From positions 8,793-28,911 of the IMG/VR virus record IMGVR_UViG_3300000325_000011: DNA of 20,119 nt, one strand, 5' to 3'. Source of the DNA: a virus. The notes under the pieces were generated by a model. That model did not search any database. It was not told the DNA's origin and saw only the letters and a list, made by a program, of their open reading frames with translations. How positions within the stretch are numbered: position 1 is the first letter of the stretch; every line of letters starts with the position of its first letter. A program made the translations under genes and the position numbers. This document shows positions 1-7,917 of this stretch, in pieces.

Positions 1-24
1 GCTGCAACAACTAGCGTACCTTAA
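1..24 (+). CDS. Possible 3' end of an upstream gene (partial)
   Basis: Frame 1 reads AATTSVP and then a TAA stop at 22-24. The next gene has its own promoter and start further downstream, so this may be the last few codons of a gene that begins before the window. Seven codons are too few to identify anything, and the reading could be chance. Confidence 0.3.
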   Translation, partial: AATTSVP

Positions 25-42
25 TACACATTTTCCCTAATG

Positions 43-50
43 TATAAATA
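43..50 (+). promoter_or_regulatory. T4-type late promoter (TATAAATA)
   Basis: An exact TATAAATA octamer, the consensus recognised in T4-like phages by the late sigma factor gp55, lies 68 bases upstream of the ATG at 119. It points towards the 947-aa and 422-aa structural genes. Exact copies or close variants stand before most other late gene clusters in the window, which supports the call. Confidence 0.75.
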
Positions 51-118
51 ACTATAATACAAACCCTGGCACCTTGGATTGTAAATGGTGTACGCAAGAT
101 AGCGAAAGGAATCTAAAT

Positions 119-2962
119 ATGGCTATTAGTCGTATTGGCGGTAGAGCATTAAAAGCAAACTTAGAACGAGACTCCAATCTTGCGTTTAATACAACAACAT
201 TAGTAGTAGATTACACAAATGGAAGATTAGGTGTAGGTACTGCTTCTCCTTCCCAAACTATAGATATAACTGGTAGTGCTAATATTAGTACAGCATTAAC
301 TGTGGGCGGACTACAGCTTAAAGATAACAATATTACTACTACTCGTAGTAATGATAATTTAATTCTTGATGCAAGCGGTACAGGAAAAATTAAATTACTT
401 GGTGATTTAGTTATTAATGATGGACTTGCCATCAGTGCTATTCTTGATGAAGATAGTTTTTCTACAAATAGTGCTACTGCATTGGCTACTCAACAAAGTA
501 TTAAAGCATATGTTGATGCAGCGGCCGCGCCAAATGGTATGCAAGTACAGTTAGGAACTTCTACTGATTCTAGTGTAGTAGATGGAGCAATACAAAGTCT
601 AACTACGACAACATATGTTACAAATGCTATTGATGAATTAAATGAAGGACTAGAGAACGTCCGTGCTGATACTTTTGTTAAAAGTACAACATTTACGGCA
701 AATACAACCTCAGGACCTGCTGGAACGGCAGTTACGTTAACAATTACAAGCGTTGGTAATCCAAACAGATATGATATCACTTGGGGTGATGGAAATTCTA
801 CATCAGGTACTACAGATAGTACCCCAACTCATACATATTCATCTAATAGTGGAAGTCCTTTTGATGTAACAGTAAGAGCATACAATAATGGAGGCAGTGG
901 CACTGGTAGTGAAGCAAGTTTAACAAGAACAGATTATATAACAATCTATACTGCAACACCCGTTGTGGGATTTGGTTTCTATAGAGCAAGCTCAGGTGGT
1001 AGTGTACTTTCAGGTAATGATATCTATGTTGTTGAAGGTAATAGTCTTTATATGGCAAACACAACAACAAACATTGGTGGAGCTACGGTAGACTATACTA
1101 TGAATTGGGCTGATGGATCTAGCAATGATGCAATAGCTAATGATAGTGCAGCAGGTGGTACTGCCGGTGCAAGATTATCTCATTCTTGGGGAGCAGGTAC
1201 AAATAGTGGTACTGGACGAGATACTACTACATTAACATTGAACAACCATAGCACTGCCGCTCCAGCTGATATTCCTGCTAATGGTACTGTATCATTAAAG
1301 GTTTATGATGATTTTCCTGCGGCCCCAAATAATTTAAGTTCAAAAACTATAGCAATGAATGCAACAACAGGAACGAGTCCAAAACTTTGTTCTGGTTTTA
1401 CTGAAAACGTTGACGGTTCTCCAGATTATGAGGCAGGAGATACTGTTAACAGAATTACAACAGTTGATCCTGTTAGAACTGCATCACAATCGACTTTCTG
1501 TTACAATGCCGCCGCCGGTGTATTAACAGCATTAGTAAATGGAGTTGCCGACGGAGCCATTACCATGTCAGGTAGTGATAATAGCGGTACAACAACAAGT
1601 TTAACAATAGAATCAGAGAGTGATTATAATTTATTAGATGCAACTGGAGCAGCTACTTCTTTTGCGTCAAGCATTTATTATCCAGCTCTTTATTCTGGAT
1701 TTAAGGCAATTATTAGTAAAGCAACTAGTGGAATTAGCGTAGGTGTAAACAGTTTTCAATTACAGTCTACATCACCATCTCTTGTAAGAACAAACGATTT
1801 AGAATTTGTTAAAGATGATGTAACAGCAACACCAACAATTTCAGGTGCAGGAACATTAGCAGAAGGAACAGCAGGAACTAAACTATACATTTCAGGAATA
1901 CCTTATTATTCTGATTCTGGCACAGCACCAAGTTTAAATTTAACTGGAGTTACAGTAACTAACTTAACTGGCCAATGTTACTCTGATGTTTCTAATCCAG
2001 TTGAAGTTGACGCTGATTCTCGATTAGAAGGCAGTGCAGGTTCTGCAATAGCAAATTTAGATTTTACATATGCAAATATTGACGGTTCATCAACTATGTT
2101 AAGCAGTGGAACACCTACTGTTAACGTAGGAGTTTCTTCAGCATATACACTTGGCACTCTTGCTGTTCCAGTTACTACATCAGGTTCAGCAAAAACAGTT
2201 AACGAAATTAAAATAAGAGCAAGAAATTGTAATGGTGCAGGTAGCTACAATACTTCTAGCACAACAAAAATTCAAGTTTATAATGCAGCAACATCTGGTT
2301 TTGACAAAGAAGACGGCGGGATTGCAGTAGCAGATGCTTTAGGTTCATCACATGATGATGACGCTAAACGCATTTTTGATTTTAATGCAGCTACTACGAA
2401 CACTCCTGCTTTTAATGGTGCAACAAACTTTTATACTAATAGTGTTTATTCAGCATCAAGTGATCCTGGGGTTGCGGGAACAAAAGAAGCAACTGTTCGA
2501 TTTGGTGTAATAAAGTATGATGTAACTAATTGGAGTTCAGGTTATTTGCCTGCAGGACCAAATAGAAGTGGTGATACGGGTACGCAATACTTTACATTTG
2601 CTTTCCGTAGAGCAACCGTAGCGAACTTTGATATTAATATTACATCGAGTGGTATTGCAGGACTTTGGATTGCGGCGCCTGGAACTGGTATAGATGACAG
2701 TTCAGGATTAAATGGTTGGTTACAGGCAGATACAGCATATGGTGGTAGTGGGCAACCTGGTAGTGACACAGGTAATAGTGGAAATGGTAGCAATGGATGT
2801 GCGTATACGTCTGGTGATAGAATAGCAGCAAGCACAAGCCTTAGTGGCGGTTATACTATGACATTAGGTACTGAAAACCTGAGTAATGCAACAGCAAATG
2901 TTGCTCTTGTTCGTATTGCTCTTACTAGCGGGCAATCTGTAACCGCATTGAGTATATCGTGA
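119..2962 (+). CDS. Large tail-fibre/adhesin-like structural protein with PKD domains (947 aa)
   Basis: Probable virion fibre or adhesin. The ATG at 119 is preferred over an upstream in-frame TTG at 74. It follows AAAGGA at an 8-base spacing, and the resulting start MAISRIGG resembles MAITRIKT of the 1274-aa fibre. Residues about 30-60 carry the fibre motif GRLGVGTASPSQTIDITG. A repeat shared with other fibres of this window follows (NNITTTRSNDNLILD..GTG), and then a QQSIKAYVDAAAA segment. Residues about 198-257 form a PKD-like domain (YDITWGDG, PTHTY, FDVTVRAYN). A second, weaker one covers about 324-395 (YTMNWADGSS). The remaining half is Ser/Thr/Gly/Asn-rich and predicted beta, without a recognised domain. 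PKD domains are immunoglobulin-like folds often used in surface adhesion. It is followed 9 bases later by the 422-aa gene. Exact virion position is unknown. Confidence 0.8.
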   Translation: MAISRIGGRALKANLERDSNLAFNTTTLVVDYTNGRLGVGTASPSQTIDITGSANISTALTVGGLQLKDNNITTTRSNDNLILDASGTGKIKLLGDLVINDGLAISAILDEDSFSTNSATALATQQSIKAYVDAAAAPNGMQVQLGTSTDSSVVDGAIQSLTTTTYVTNAIDELNEGLENVRADTFVKSTTFTANTTSGPAGTAVTLTITSVGNPNRYDITWGDGNSTSGTTDSTPTHTYSSNSGSPFDVTVRAYNNGGSGTGSEASLTRTDYITIYTATPVVGFGFYRASSGGSVLSGNDIYVVEGNSLYMANTTTNIGGATVDYTMNWADGSSNDAIANDSAAGGTAGARLSHSWGAGTNSGTGRDTTTLTLNNHSTAAPADIPANGTVSLKVYDDFPAAPNNLSSKTIAMNATTGTSPKLCSGFTENVDGSPDYEAGDTVNRITTVDPVRTASQSTFCYNAAAGVLTALVNGVADGAITMSGSDNSGTTTSLTIESESDYNLLDATGAATSFASSIYYPALYSGFKAIISKATSGISVGVNSFQLQSTSPSLVRTNDLEFVKDDVTATPTISGAGTLAEGTAGTKLYISGIPYYSDSGTAPSLNLTGVTVTNLTGQCYSDVSNPVEVDADSRLEGSAGSAIANLDFTYANIDGSSTMLSSGTPTVNVGVSSAYTLGTLAVPVTTSGSAKTVNEIKIRARNCNGAGSYNTSSTTKIQVYNAATSGFDKEDGGIAVADALGSSHDDDAKRIFDFNAATTNTPAFNGATNFYTNSVYSASSDPGVAGTKEATVRFGVIKYDVTNWSSGYLPAGPNRSGDTGTQYFTFAFRRATVANFDINITSSGIAGLWIAAPGTGIDDSSGLNGWLQADTAYGGSGQPGSDTGNSGNGSNGCAYTSGDRIAASTSLSGGYTMTLGTENLSNATANVALVRIALTSGQSVTALSIS

Positions 2963-2971
2963 GGTTAGATA

Positions 2972-4240
2972 ATGGCTATTACTGACACACAAAAAATTGA
3001 TTATCTTTGGAAAAAGATAGGTTACGCCGCAACTAAAACAGATACAAATGCGAATAAAAAAGCACCTAACGAAGCCATAGCAAGTCCGCTACCGTTACGT
3101 GCTGATAAAGTTTGGAAACTAGCTAGTTCAATACCTGCTACACAACCAGGCAGTAGTAGTAGTCCTTTAACAGTTTATCCAACATCTGCGCCAACAGAAT
3201 GTACTGCTGATGTTACAGCAACAACAAGTAGAACATGGAAAACTGGATTAACTGATTGGATACCGCCTGAATTTGGTTCTACATATCTAGTAAAAGTTTA
3301 TGTTCATACTTCAAGTAATGCGGGCTCTGCCGCAGGCAGTGGAGATACATTGTCTGCAACAGGATCAGGAAATAATGACGAATGGTTCTTTGATTATCAA
3401 AGTGGAGTATTACATTTTATTGGTACTAACCTACCTAATGGTATAAGTTTTTCCGGTAAAAGCGTTTATATAGCTGGTTCAAGATATACTGGTGAATTTG
3501 GAGTAGGCGGTGATACTGGTGCATATACGTTTACTGATAACCGCATACAAACAACCAGTACAAACGAAGAAATTATTATAGAGCCAGCCGGTACAGGTTA
3601 TGTTGCTATTGATGCATCAAGTGGATTAATTGTACCTGTAGGAACAACTGCACAACGTCCTAGTGGACAAGCAGGTATGTTGCGTTTTAATGAACAAACA
3701 TCAGTATTAGAAGTTTACAGCGGAAGTTCATGGGGTAATGTTGGTGCAGGAGGCAGTACTGTTACAGTCGATGACTTTACTGGAGATGGAAGTGATACCA
3801 CGTTCTCACTATCACAAACTGGATCAGCTGGCAGTGTGATTGTTAGCATAAACGGTGTTGTTCAAGAAACAGATACATATGGAATTAGTGGAACTACATT
3901 AACGTTTAGTGAAGCACCAGCTAATGGTGACTCAATTCAAACTAGAAACTTTTTTAGTGGTGCTACAGTCAATGTTGCAAAACTACAAGACGCTGACGAA
4001 GATACTAAGATACAAGTAGAAGAAAGTTCAGACGAGGATACTATAAGATTCGATGCTGCTGGTACTGAAATAGCAACGATGACTAGTAGCAAAACAGAAT
4101 TTGCTACCGCAGTTCAATTAGCAAGTTTGACAACTACTCAGCGTAATGCACTTACTGCTGCCAATGGTATGGTAATTTATAATACTACAACCAGCAAATT
4201 CCAAGGATATGCTGGTGGATCTTGGGTAGACTTCCATTAA
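2972..4240 (+). CDS. Phage structural (fibre-like) protein, 422 aa
   Basis: Virion structural protein. The N-terminus (residues 1-55: KIDYLWKKIGYAATKTDTN, KKAPNEAIASPL, ADKVWKLASSIP) is a conserved head domain I recognise from structural proteins of marine T4-like phages, probably an attachment domain. Residues about 188-215 hold the repeat DNRIQTTSTNEEIIIEPAGT. After this come GTTAQRPSGQAGMLRFN, an FTGDGSDTTFSLS..VSINGVVQ beta module, and a DTKIQVEESSDEDTIRFDAA segment. These last three blocks recur in the same order in the 1274-aa fibre. The C-terminus repeats the tail-fibre theme (TTTQRNALTAANGMVIYNTTT..FQGYAGGSW). It is co-transcribed with the 947-aa gene. Its TAA stop overlaps the stop codon of the convergent protease gene by two bases. 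Confidence 0.82.
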   Translation: MAITDTQKIDYLWKKIGYAATKTDTNANKKAPNEAIASPLPLRADKVWKLASSIPATQPGSSSSPLTVYPTSAPTECTADVTATTSRTWKTGLTDWIPPEFGSTYLVKVYVHTSSNAGSAAGSGDTLSATGSGNNDEWFFDYQSGVLHFIGTNLPNGISFSGKSVYIAGSRYTGEFGVGGDTGAYTFTDNRIQTTSTNEEIIIEPAGTGYVAIDASSGLIVPVGTTAQRPSGQAGMLRFNEQTSVLEVYSGSSWGNVGAGGSTVTVDDFTGDGSDTTFSLSQTGSAGSVIVSINGVVQETDTYGISGTTLTFSEAPANGDSIQTRNFFSGATVNVAKLQDADEDTKIQVEESSDEDTIRFDAAGTEIATMTSSKTEFATAVQLASLTTTQRNALTAANGMVIYNTTTSKFQGYAGGSWVDFH

Positions 4241-5304
4241 GGAACAGTTAACTCGGTTGTTATAATTGTTTTTAGTATAACTACATTCCCAACATTAGGA
4301 ATATTTCGTAATATTTGCACTTCAATTTCTGCTAATGGTCTTACATCGTCCATTGCTTTACCTAAATCTTCAGGCCTGTTAATAACAACGCCGTTGATTT
4401 TTTGAATTATATCGTTTTTTCTAAATCCAGCCAACGCCATAGGCCCTCCCTCCTCAACGCCATTAATAATAACTAATCCAGTGGTTTTATCTAAAATAAA
4501 TGCTAGTCCTAGTTTTCCTCTTTTAACCTTGCCTTTTTCAATTAAAGTGTTAATAATTGAAACTGCACGATTACTAGTAACACTAAAATTAACACCAATG
4601 CTTCCAGTATGATTTGGACTTAAAATAAAACTATTAATACCAATAACGTTACTATTAGCATCAAGCAAAGGGCCGCCGCTATTTCCCTGATTTATACTAA
4701 CATCTGATTGAATAACTTCTTGCCAAGTATTTGCAATACGTTTTTTAACTGAACTTACAATTCCTTGTGTAATAGACCATTCTTGACCAAGTGGATGACC
4801 AATAGCAATTACTTGCTCACCTTGCACTACGTGGTCGCTGTTTCCAAACTTTAAAGGAGTTAATTTTTCTAAAATAGTTTGACCTTCTGTAGTTTCCATT
4901 TTTAAAACTGCAATGTCACTAACCTTATCTGTGCCTACTATTATTGCTCGATGTTGTTTTAAATTATTTTTAAAACCAATATAAAGCGCAGTGTTTGGTG
5001 CGCTATTAGCAACATGATCATTAGTAATTAAGTATTTTATGTTGTTGATTGAAACAACAAAACATGTACCAACTCCAGTAGTTGGAACTGATTGGTGCTG
5101 GTATAAGTTTGGCAACTTAAATTTTTCAAATGGATTTTCACTATTACTCTTACTGTCAATAACCACAGTTTCTTGCGAAAACTCAACTAAACATACACTG
5201 TCAATAGTATTCTTAACAACATCCTTGAAACTATGAGCACTAACATTACTTGAGTAAGAAAGTGCCAATAGCACGACCGCTGCTCGCATCAAATTGGTCC
5301 ACAT
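4237..5304 (-). CDS. Secreted HtrA/DegP-like trypsin-family serine protease with PDZ domain
   Basis: Likely periplasmic or secreted serine endopeptidase of the S1C (HtrA/DegP) family. Residues 1-23 look like a signal peptide: Arg7, a hydrophobic core AAVVLLALSY and a cleavage site after NVSA. The trypsin-like domain (about 25-255) has all three catalytic residues: His97 in ITNDHVA, Asp130 in VSDIAVLK and Ser209 in NQGNSGGPL. GHPLGQEWSITQGIVS is the typical HtrA strand. A single PDZ domain spans about 263-348 (LGLAF, GGPMALAGFRKNDIIQKING). Full-length DegP has two PDZ domains, so this is the shorter DegS-like layout. The ATG at 5304 has AGGA 9 bases upstream. It overlaps the zinc-ribbon gene by 59 bases and ends tail to tail with the 422-aa gene. 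Such an enzyme inside a fibre cluster is unusual. It could process fibres or host envelope proteins, or act on periplasmic proteins during infection. Family call is firm; role is inference. Confidence 0.9.
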   Translation of the reverse strand: MWTNLMRAAVVLLALSYSSNVSAHSFKDVVKNTIDSVCLVEFSQETVVIDSKSNSENPFEKFKLPNLYQHQSVPTTGVGTCFVVSINNIKYLITNDHVANSAPNTALYIGFKNNLKQHRAIIVGTDKVSDIAVLKMETTEGQTILEKLTPLKFGNSDHVVQGEQVIAIGHPLGQEWSITQGIVSSVKKRIANTWQEVIQSDVSINQGNSGGPLLDANSNVIGINSFILSPNHTGSIGVNFSVTSNRAVSIINTLIEKGKVKRGKLGLAFILDKTTGLVIINGVEEGGPMALAGFRKNDIIQKINGVVINRPEDLGKAMDDVRPLAEIEVQILRNIPNVGNVVILKTIITTELTVP

Positions 5305-5536
5305 ACTTGTTAATCCTTTTCTGTTTTACACTAGATTGTTGTGCTATAACATAATGGTTACAGTTAGAACAACAATGCATTTGTGTAGGTTTAAATTTCT
5401 TACTAGTTTTTTCAAACTCAGAACCGCATCCGTCACACTCTAATACGTAAATTTTTTGTCTAGTAGTTACTTGTTCTTTTTTATTATTTTTATAACGATT
5501 ATGAGTGTTTGATTTATAATAAGTTGTTACTAGCAT
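5246..5536 (-). CDS. Small zinc-ribbon protein (96 aa), function unknown
   Basis: Short basic protein with a four-cysteine zinc-ribbon-like core: YVLECDGCGSEFEKTSKKF and then MHCCSNCNHYV, that is CxxC and CxxC pairs about 20 residues apart. The N-terminus is Lys/Asn/Tyr-rich and the tail is KRINKYVDQFDASSGRAIG. Similar ribbons occur in small phage proteins and at the ends of phage homing endonucleases, but no nuclease motif is visible here. The last 59 bases overlap the start of the protease gene in another frame, so the two are probably translationally linked. The start at 5536 has only a weak GGA upstream. Possible roles are nucleic-acid binding or transcriptional control; neither is demonstrated. 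Confidence 0.65.
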   Translation of the reverse strand: MLVTTYYKSNTHNRYKNNKKEQVTTRQKIYVLECDGCGSEFEKTSKKFKPTQMHCCSNCNHYVIAQQSSVKQKRINKYVDQFDASSGRAIGTFLLK

Positions 5537-5545
5537 TATATCCAG

Positions 5546-5553
5546 TATTTAGC
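5546..5553 (-). promoter_or_regulatory. Weak late-promoter-like site (GCTAAATA) for the zinc-ribbon/protease pair
   Basis: On the minus strand GCTAAATACT lies about 10 bases upstream of the ATG at 5536. It shares TAAATACT with the sites at 11803-11810 and 18806-18813 but differs from TATAAATA at its first two bases. Plausible only because of position; the resulting leader would be very short. Confidence 0.35.
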
Positions 5554-5571
5554 ATGCGGCTTCATAGCCTA

Positions 5572-5583
5572 TGTAAATAAATA
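5572..5583 (+). promoter_or_regulatory. Late-promoter-like site upstream of the 231-aa fibre gene
   Basis: Two overlapping variants of the late octamer, TGTAAATA (5572-5579) and AATAAATA (5576-5583), lie 32-43 bases upstream of the ATG at 5616. A strong AGGAGG ribosome binding site follows at 5599-5604. The site faces away from the zinc-ribbon/protease pair, so 5537-5615 is a divergent promoter region. Confidence 0.55.
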
Positions 5584-5600
5584 CAATATAACACCTGTAG

Positions 5601-6311
<711 letters not shown>

Positions 6312-6321
6312 GGAGTAACCA

Positions 6322-7839
6322 ATGTCAAAACAAACAATTAATGTTGGTTCTAATCAAGATGATGGTACTGGTGATTTACTAAGAACAGCATTTACAAAAG
6401 TAAACGATAACTTTACTGAATTATATAACGAAGTTGGCGGAACTGATCTTAGTAATATTAGGTTTAGCGGAAGCACTATTACTACAGATGAAACCAACAC
6501 AAACATAATTATTAATCCAAATGGTGTTGGCAAAGTAGACATACAAGCTGATGCATTGTTTAATGAAAATGCAGATATAACAGGAGCCGTAACTATTGGC
6601 GGTAACCTAGGTGTAACAGGCGGAACTAGTCTTGCAAGTACATTAACGGTAGGTAGTACCTTAGATGTTACTGGCGCAACAACATTATCAAGTACACTGG
6701 GTGTCACAGGAACCAGCACACTAGCTAGTTTTACAGCATCAGGAACAGCCGCTATTACAGGAACTACTACTCTTTCAGGAAACTTAATTGCTAACGGAAG
6801 TGTTGATTTAGGAGACACCAGTGCTGATACTGTTACTATTACTGGTAGAATTGACAGTAGTCTTGTTCCAAATGCAAATACTACATATAATATAGGCAGT
6901 GACAGTTTACGCTGGGCAACAGGATACTTTAATACCATTGATGTAACAACGTTAAGCGTTGGTGCAACTGTTATGGATACTATTAGTATTTCTGGTAATA
7001 AAATTAGTACTAACGCTACTAATGCTAACATTGAGTTAGATCCAATTGGCACTGGTATTGTTGATATTAGAAGTAACCTTACTTTAAACGGCAATACAAT
7101 GACAGGAAATGTTACTGGTAACCTAGTAGGAAACGTAACAGGTAATATTGGATCGTCCGGCACAAGCACGTTTACTACTGTTGATATTAACGGCGGCGCT
7201 ATTGATGGAACAACTATTGGAGCCGCGGCACAAGCTGCAGGTTCGTTTAGTCAGGTAACAGTTGACCGAGTAGGAATAGATACCGCAACTATCAGTACAT
7301 CTAGTGGTGATCTAATTTTAGCGAGTGCTGGGGACGTTAGTGTATCTAATAAGAAGATTACTCAATTAGCAGCTCCGGCATCTGGAACAGATGCAACAAA
7401 TAAAACATATGTAGACGGCAGAACTTTCCAACAGATTACTGATGCTTCAGCAACTACTACTAACCATGTCACTATTGATAACTTAAATTTTGCAGACAAT
7501 AATATTTCTAGTGTTAATACTAACTCTGACATTGTACTTATTCCTGCAGGCACAGGTAATTTAGTTGTACAAGGCGGAATACGTTTACCAATGCAAAGTG
7601 GTAATCCAACAGCAGATACAAGTAGCGGTTATGTGTTTAGCAAACTAGACACTAATGCAGAAGTACATGTTATGGATGGCGCGGGTAACGTTACTAAAAT
7701 TTCACCACATAATAATACTGGTGAATGGGAATACTATTCTCGTAATGTTAACACAGGAAAAGTTATGCGTGTTAATATGGAGCGTATGATTAGAAAACTA
7801 GAGGAACTTACTGGAGAAACGTTTATTGAAGAAGTTTAA
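6322..7839 (+). CDS. Tail-fibre-like structural protein with NDGTGD-type head (505 aa)
   Basis: Longer paralogue of the 231-aa protein. The head (residues 1-36) reads INVGSNQDDGTGDLLRTAF, then [11 protein letters not shown]. Three copies of the shared repeat follow: ITTDETNTNIIINPNG, KISTNATNANIELDPIGTG and NISSVNTNSDIVLIPAGTG. Between them lie short beta repeats of the type LTVGSTLDVTGATTLSSTLG, typical of trimeric fibre shafts. ITQLAAPASGTDATNKTYVD is a common tail-fibre segment that occurs in variant form in two other proteins of the window. The last 38 residues (EWEYYSRNVNTGKVMRVNME, then IRKLEELTGETF) look helical and could be a trimerisation or attachment end. AAGGAG is 6 bases before the ATG. 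Confidence 0.82.
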   Translation: MSKQTINVGSNQDDGTGDLLRTAFTKVNDNFTELYNEVGGTDLSNIRFSGSTITTDETNTNIIINPNGVGKVDIQADALFNENADITGAVTIGGNLGVTGGTSLASTLTVGSTLDVTGATTLSSTLGVTGTSTLASFTASGTAAITGTTTLSGNLIANGSVDLGDTSADTVTITGRIDSSLVPNANTTYNIGSDSLRWATGYFNTIDVTTLSVGATVMDTISISGNKISTNATNANIELDPIGTGIVDIRSNLTLNGNTMTGNVTGNLVGNVTGNIGSSGTSTFTTVDINGGAIDGTTIGAAAQAAGSFSQVTVDRVGIDTATISTSSGDLILASAGDVSVSNKKITQLAAPASGTDATNKTYVDGRTFQQITDASATTTNHVTIDNLNFADNNISSVNTNSDIVLIPAGTGNLVVQGGIRLPMQSGNPTADTSSGYVFSKLDTNAEVHVMDGAGNVTKISPHNNTGEWEYYSRNVNTGKVMRVNMERMIRKLEELTGETFIEEV

Positions 7840-7871
7840 ATATATGGGTTGAATTAGAAATAAACAGACCA

Positions 7872-7879
7872 TATAAATA
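7872..7879 (+). promoter_or_regulatory. T4-type late promoter (TATAAATA)
   Basis: An exact TATAAATA lies 38 bases upstream of the ATG of the 1274-aa fibre gene, in the 78-base gap after the 505-aa gene. A strong AGGAGG ribosome binding site lies between them. Confidence 0.75.
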
Positions 7880-7917
7880 AATTTAACTACTGATACGTGT
7901 CTTAGGAGGAGCATAAG

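Noticed and set aside
74-118. Upstream TTG start adding 15 residues to the 947-aa protein
   Set aside because: No ribosome binding site precedes it. The ATG at 119 has AAAGGA at proper spacing and gives an N-terminus like that of the 1274-aa fibre.
6354-7169. Minus-strand open frame of 271 codons opposite the 505-aa gene
   Set aside because: Antisense shadow of the repetitive fibre gene; no domain and no ribosome binding site.
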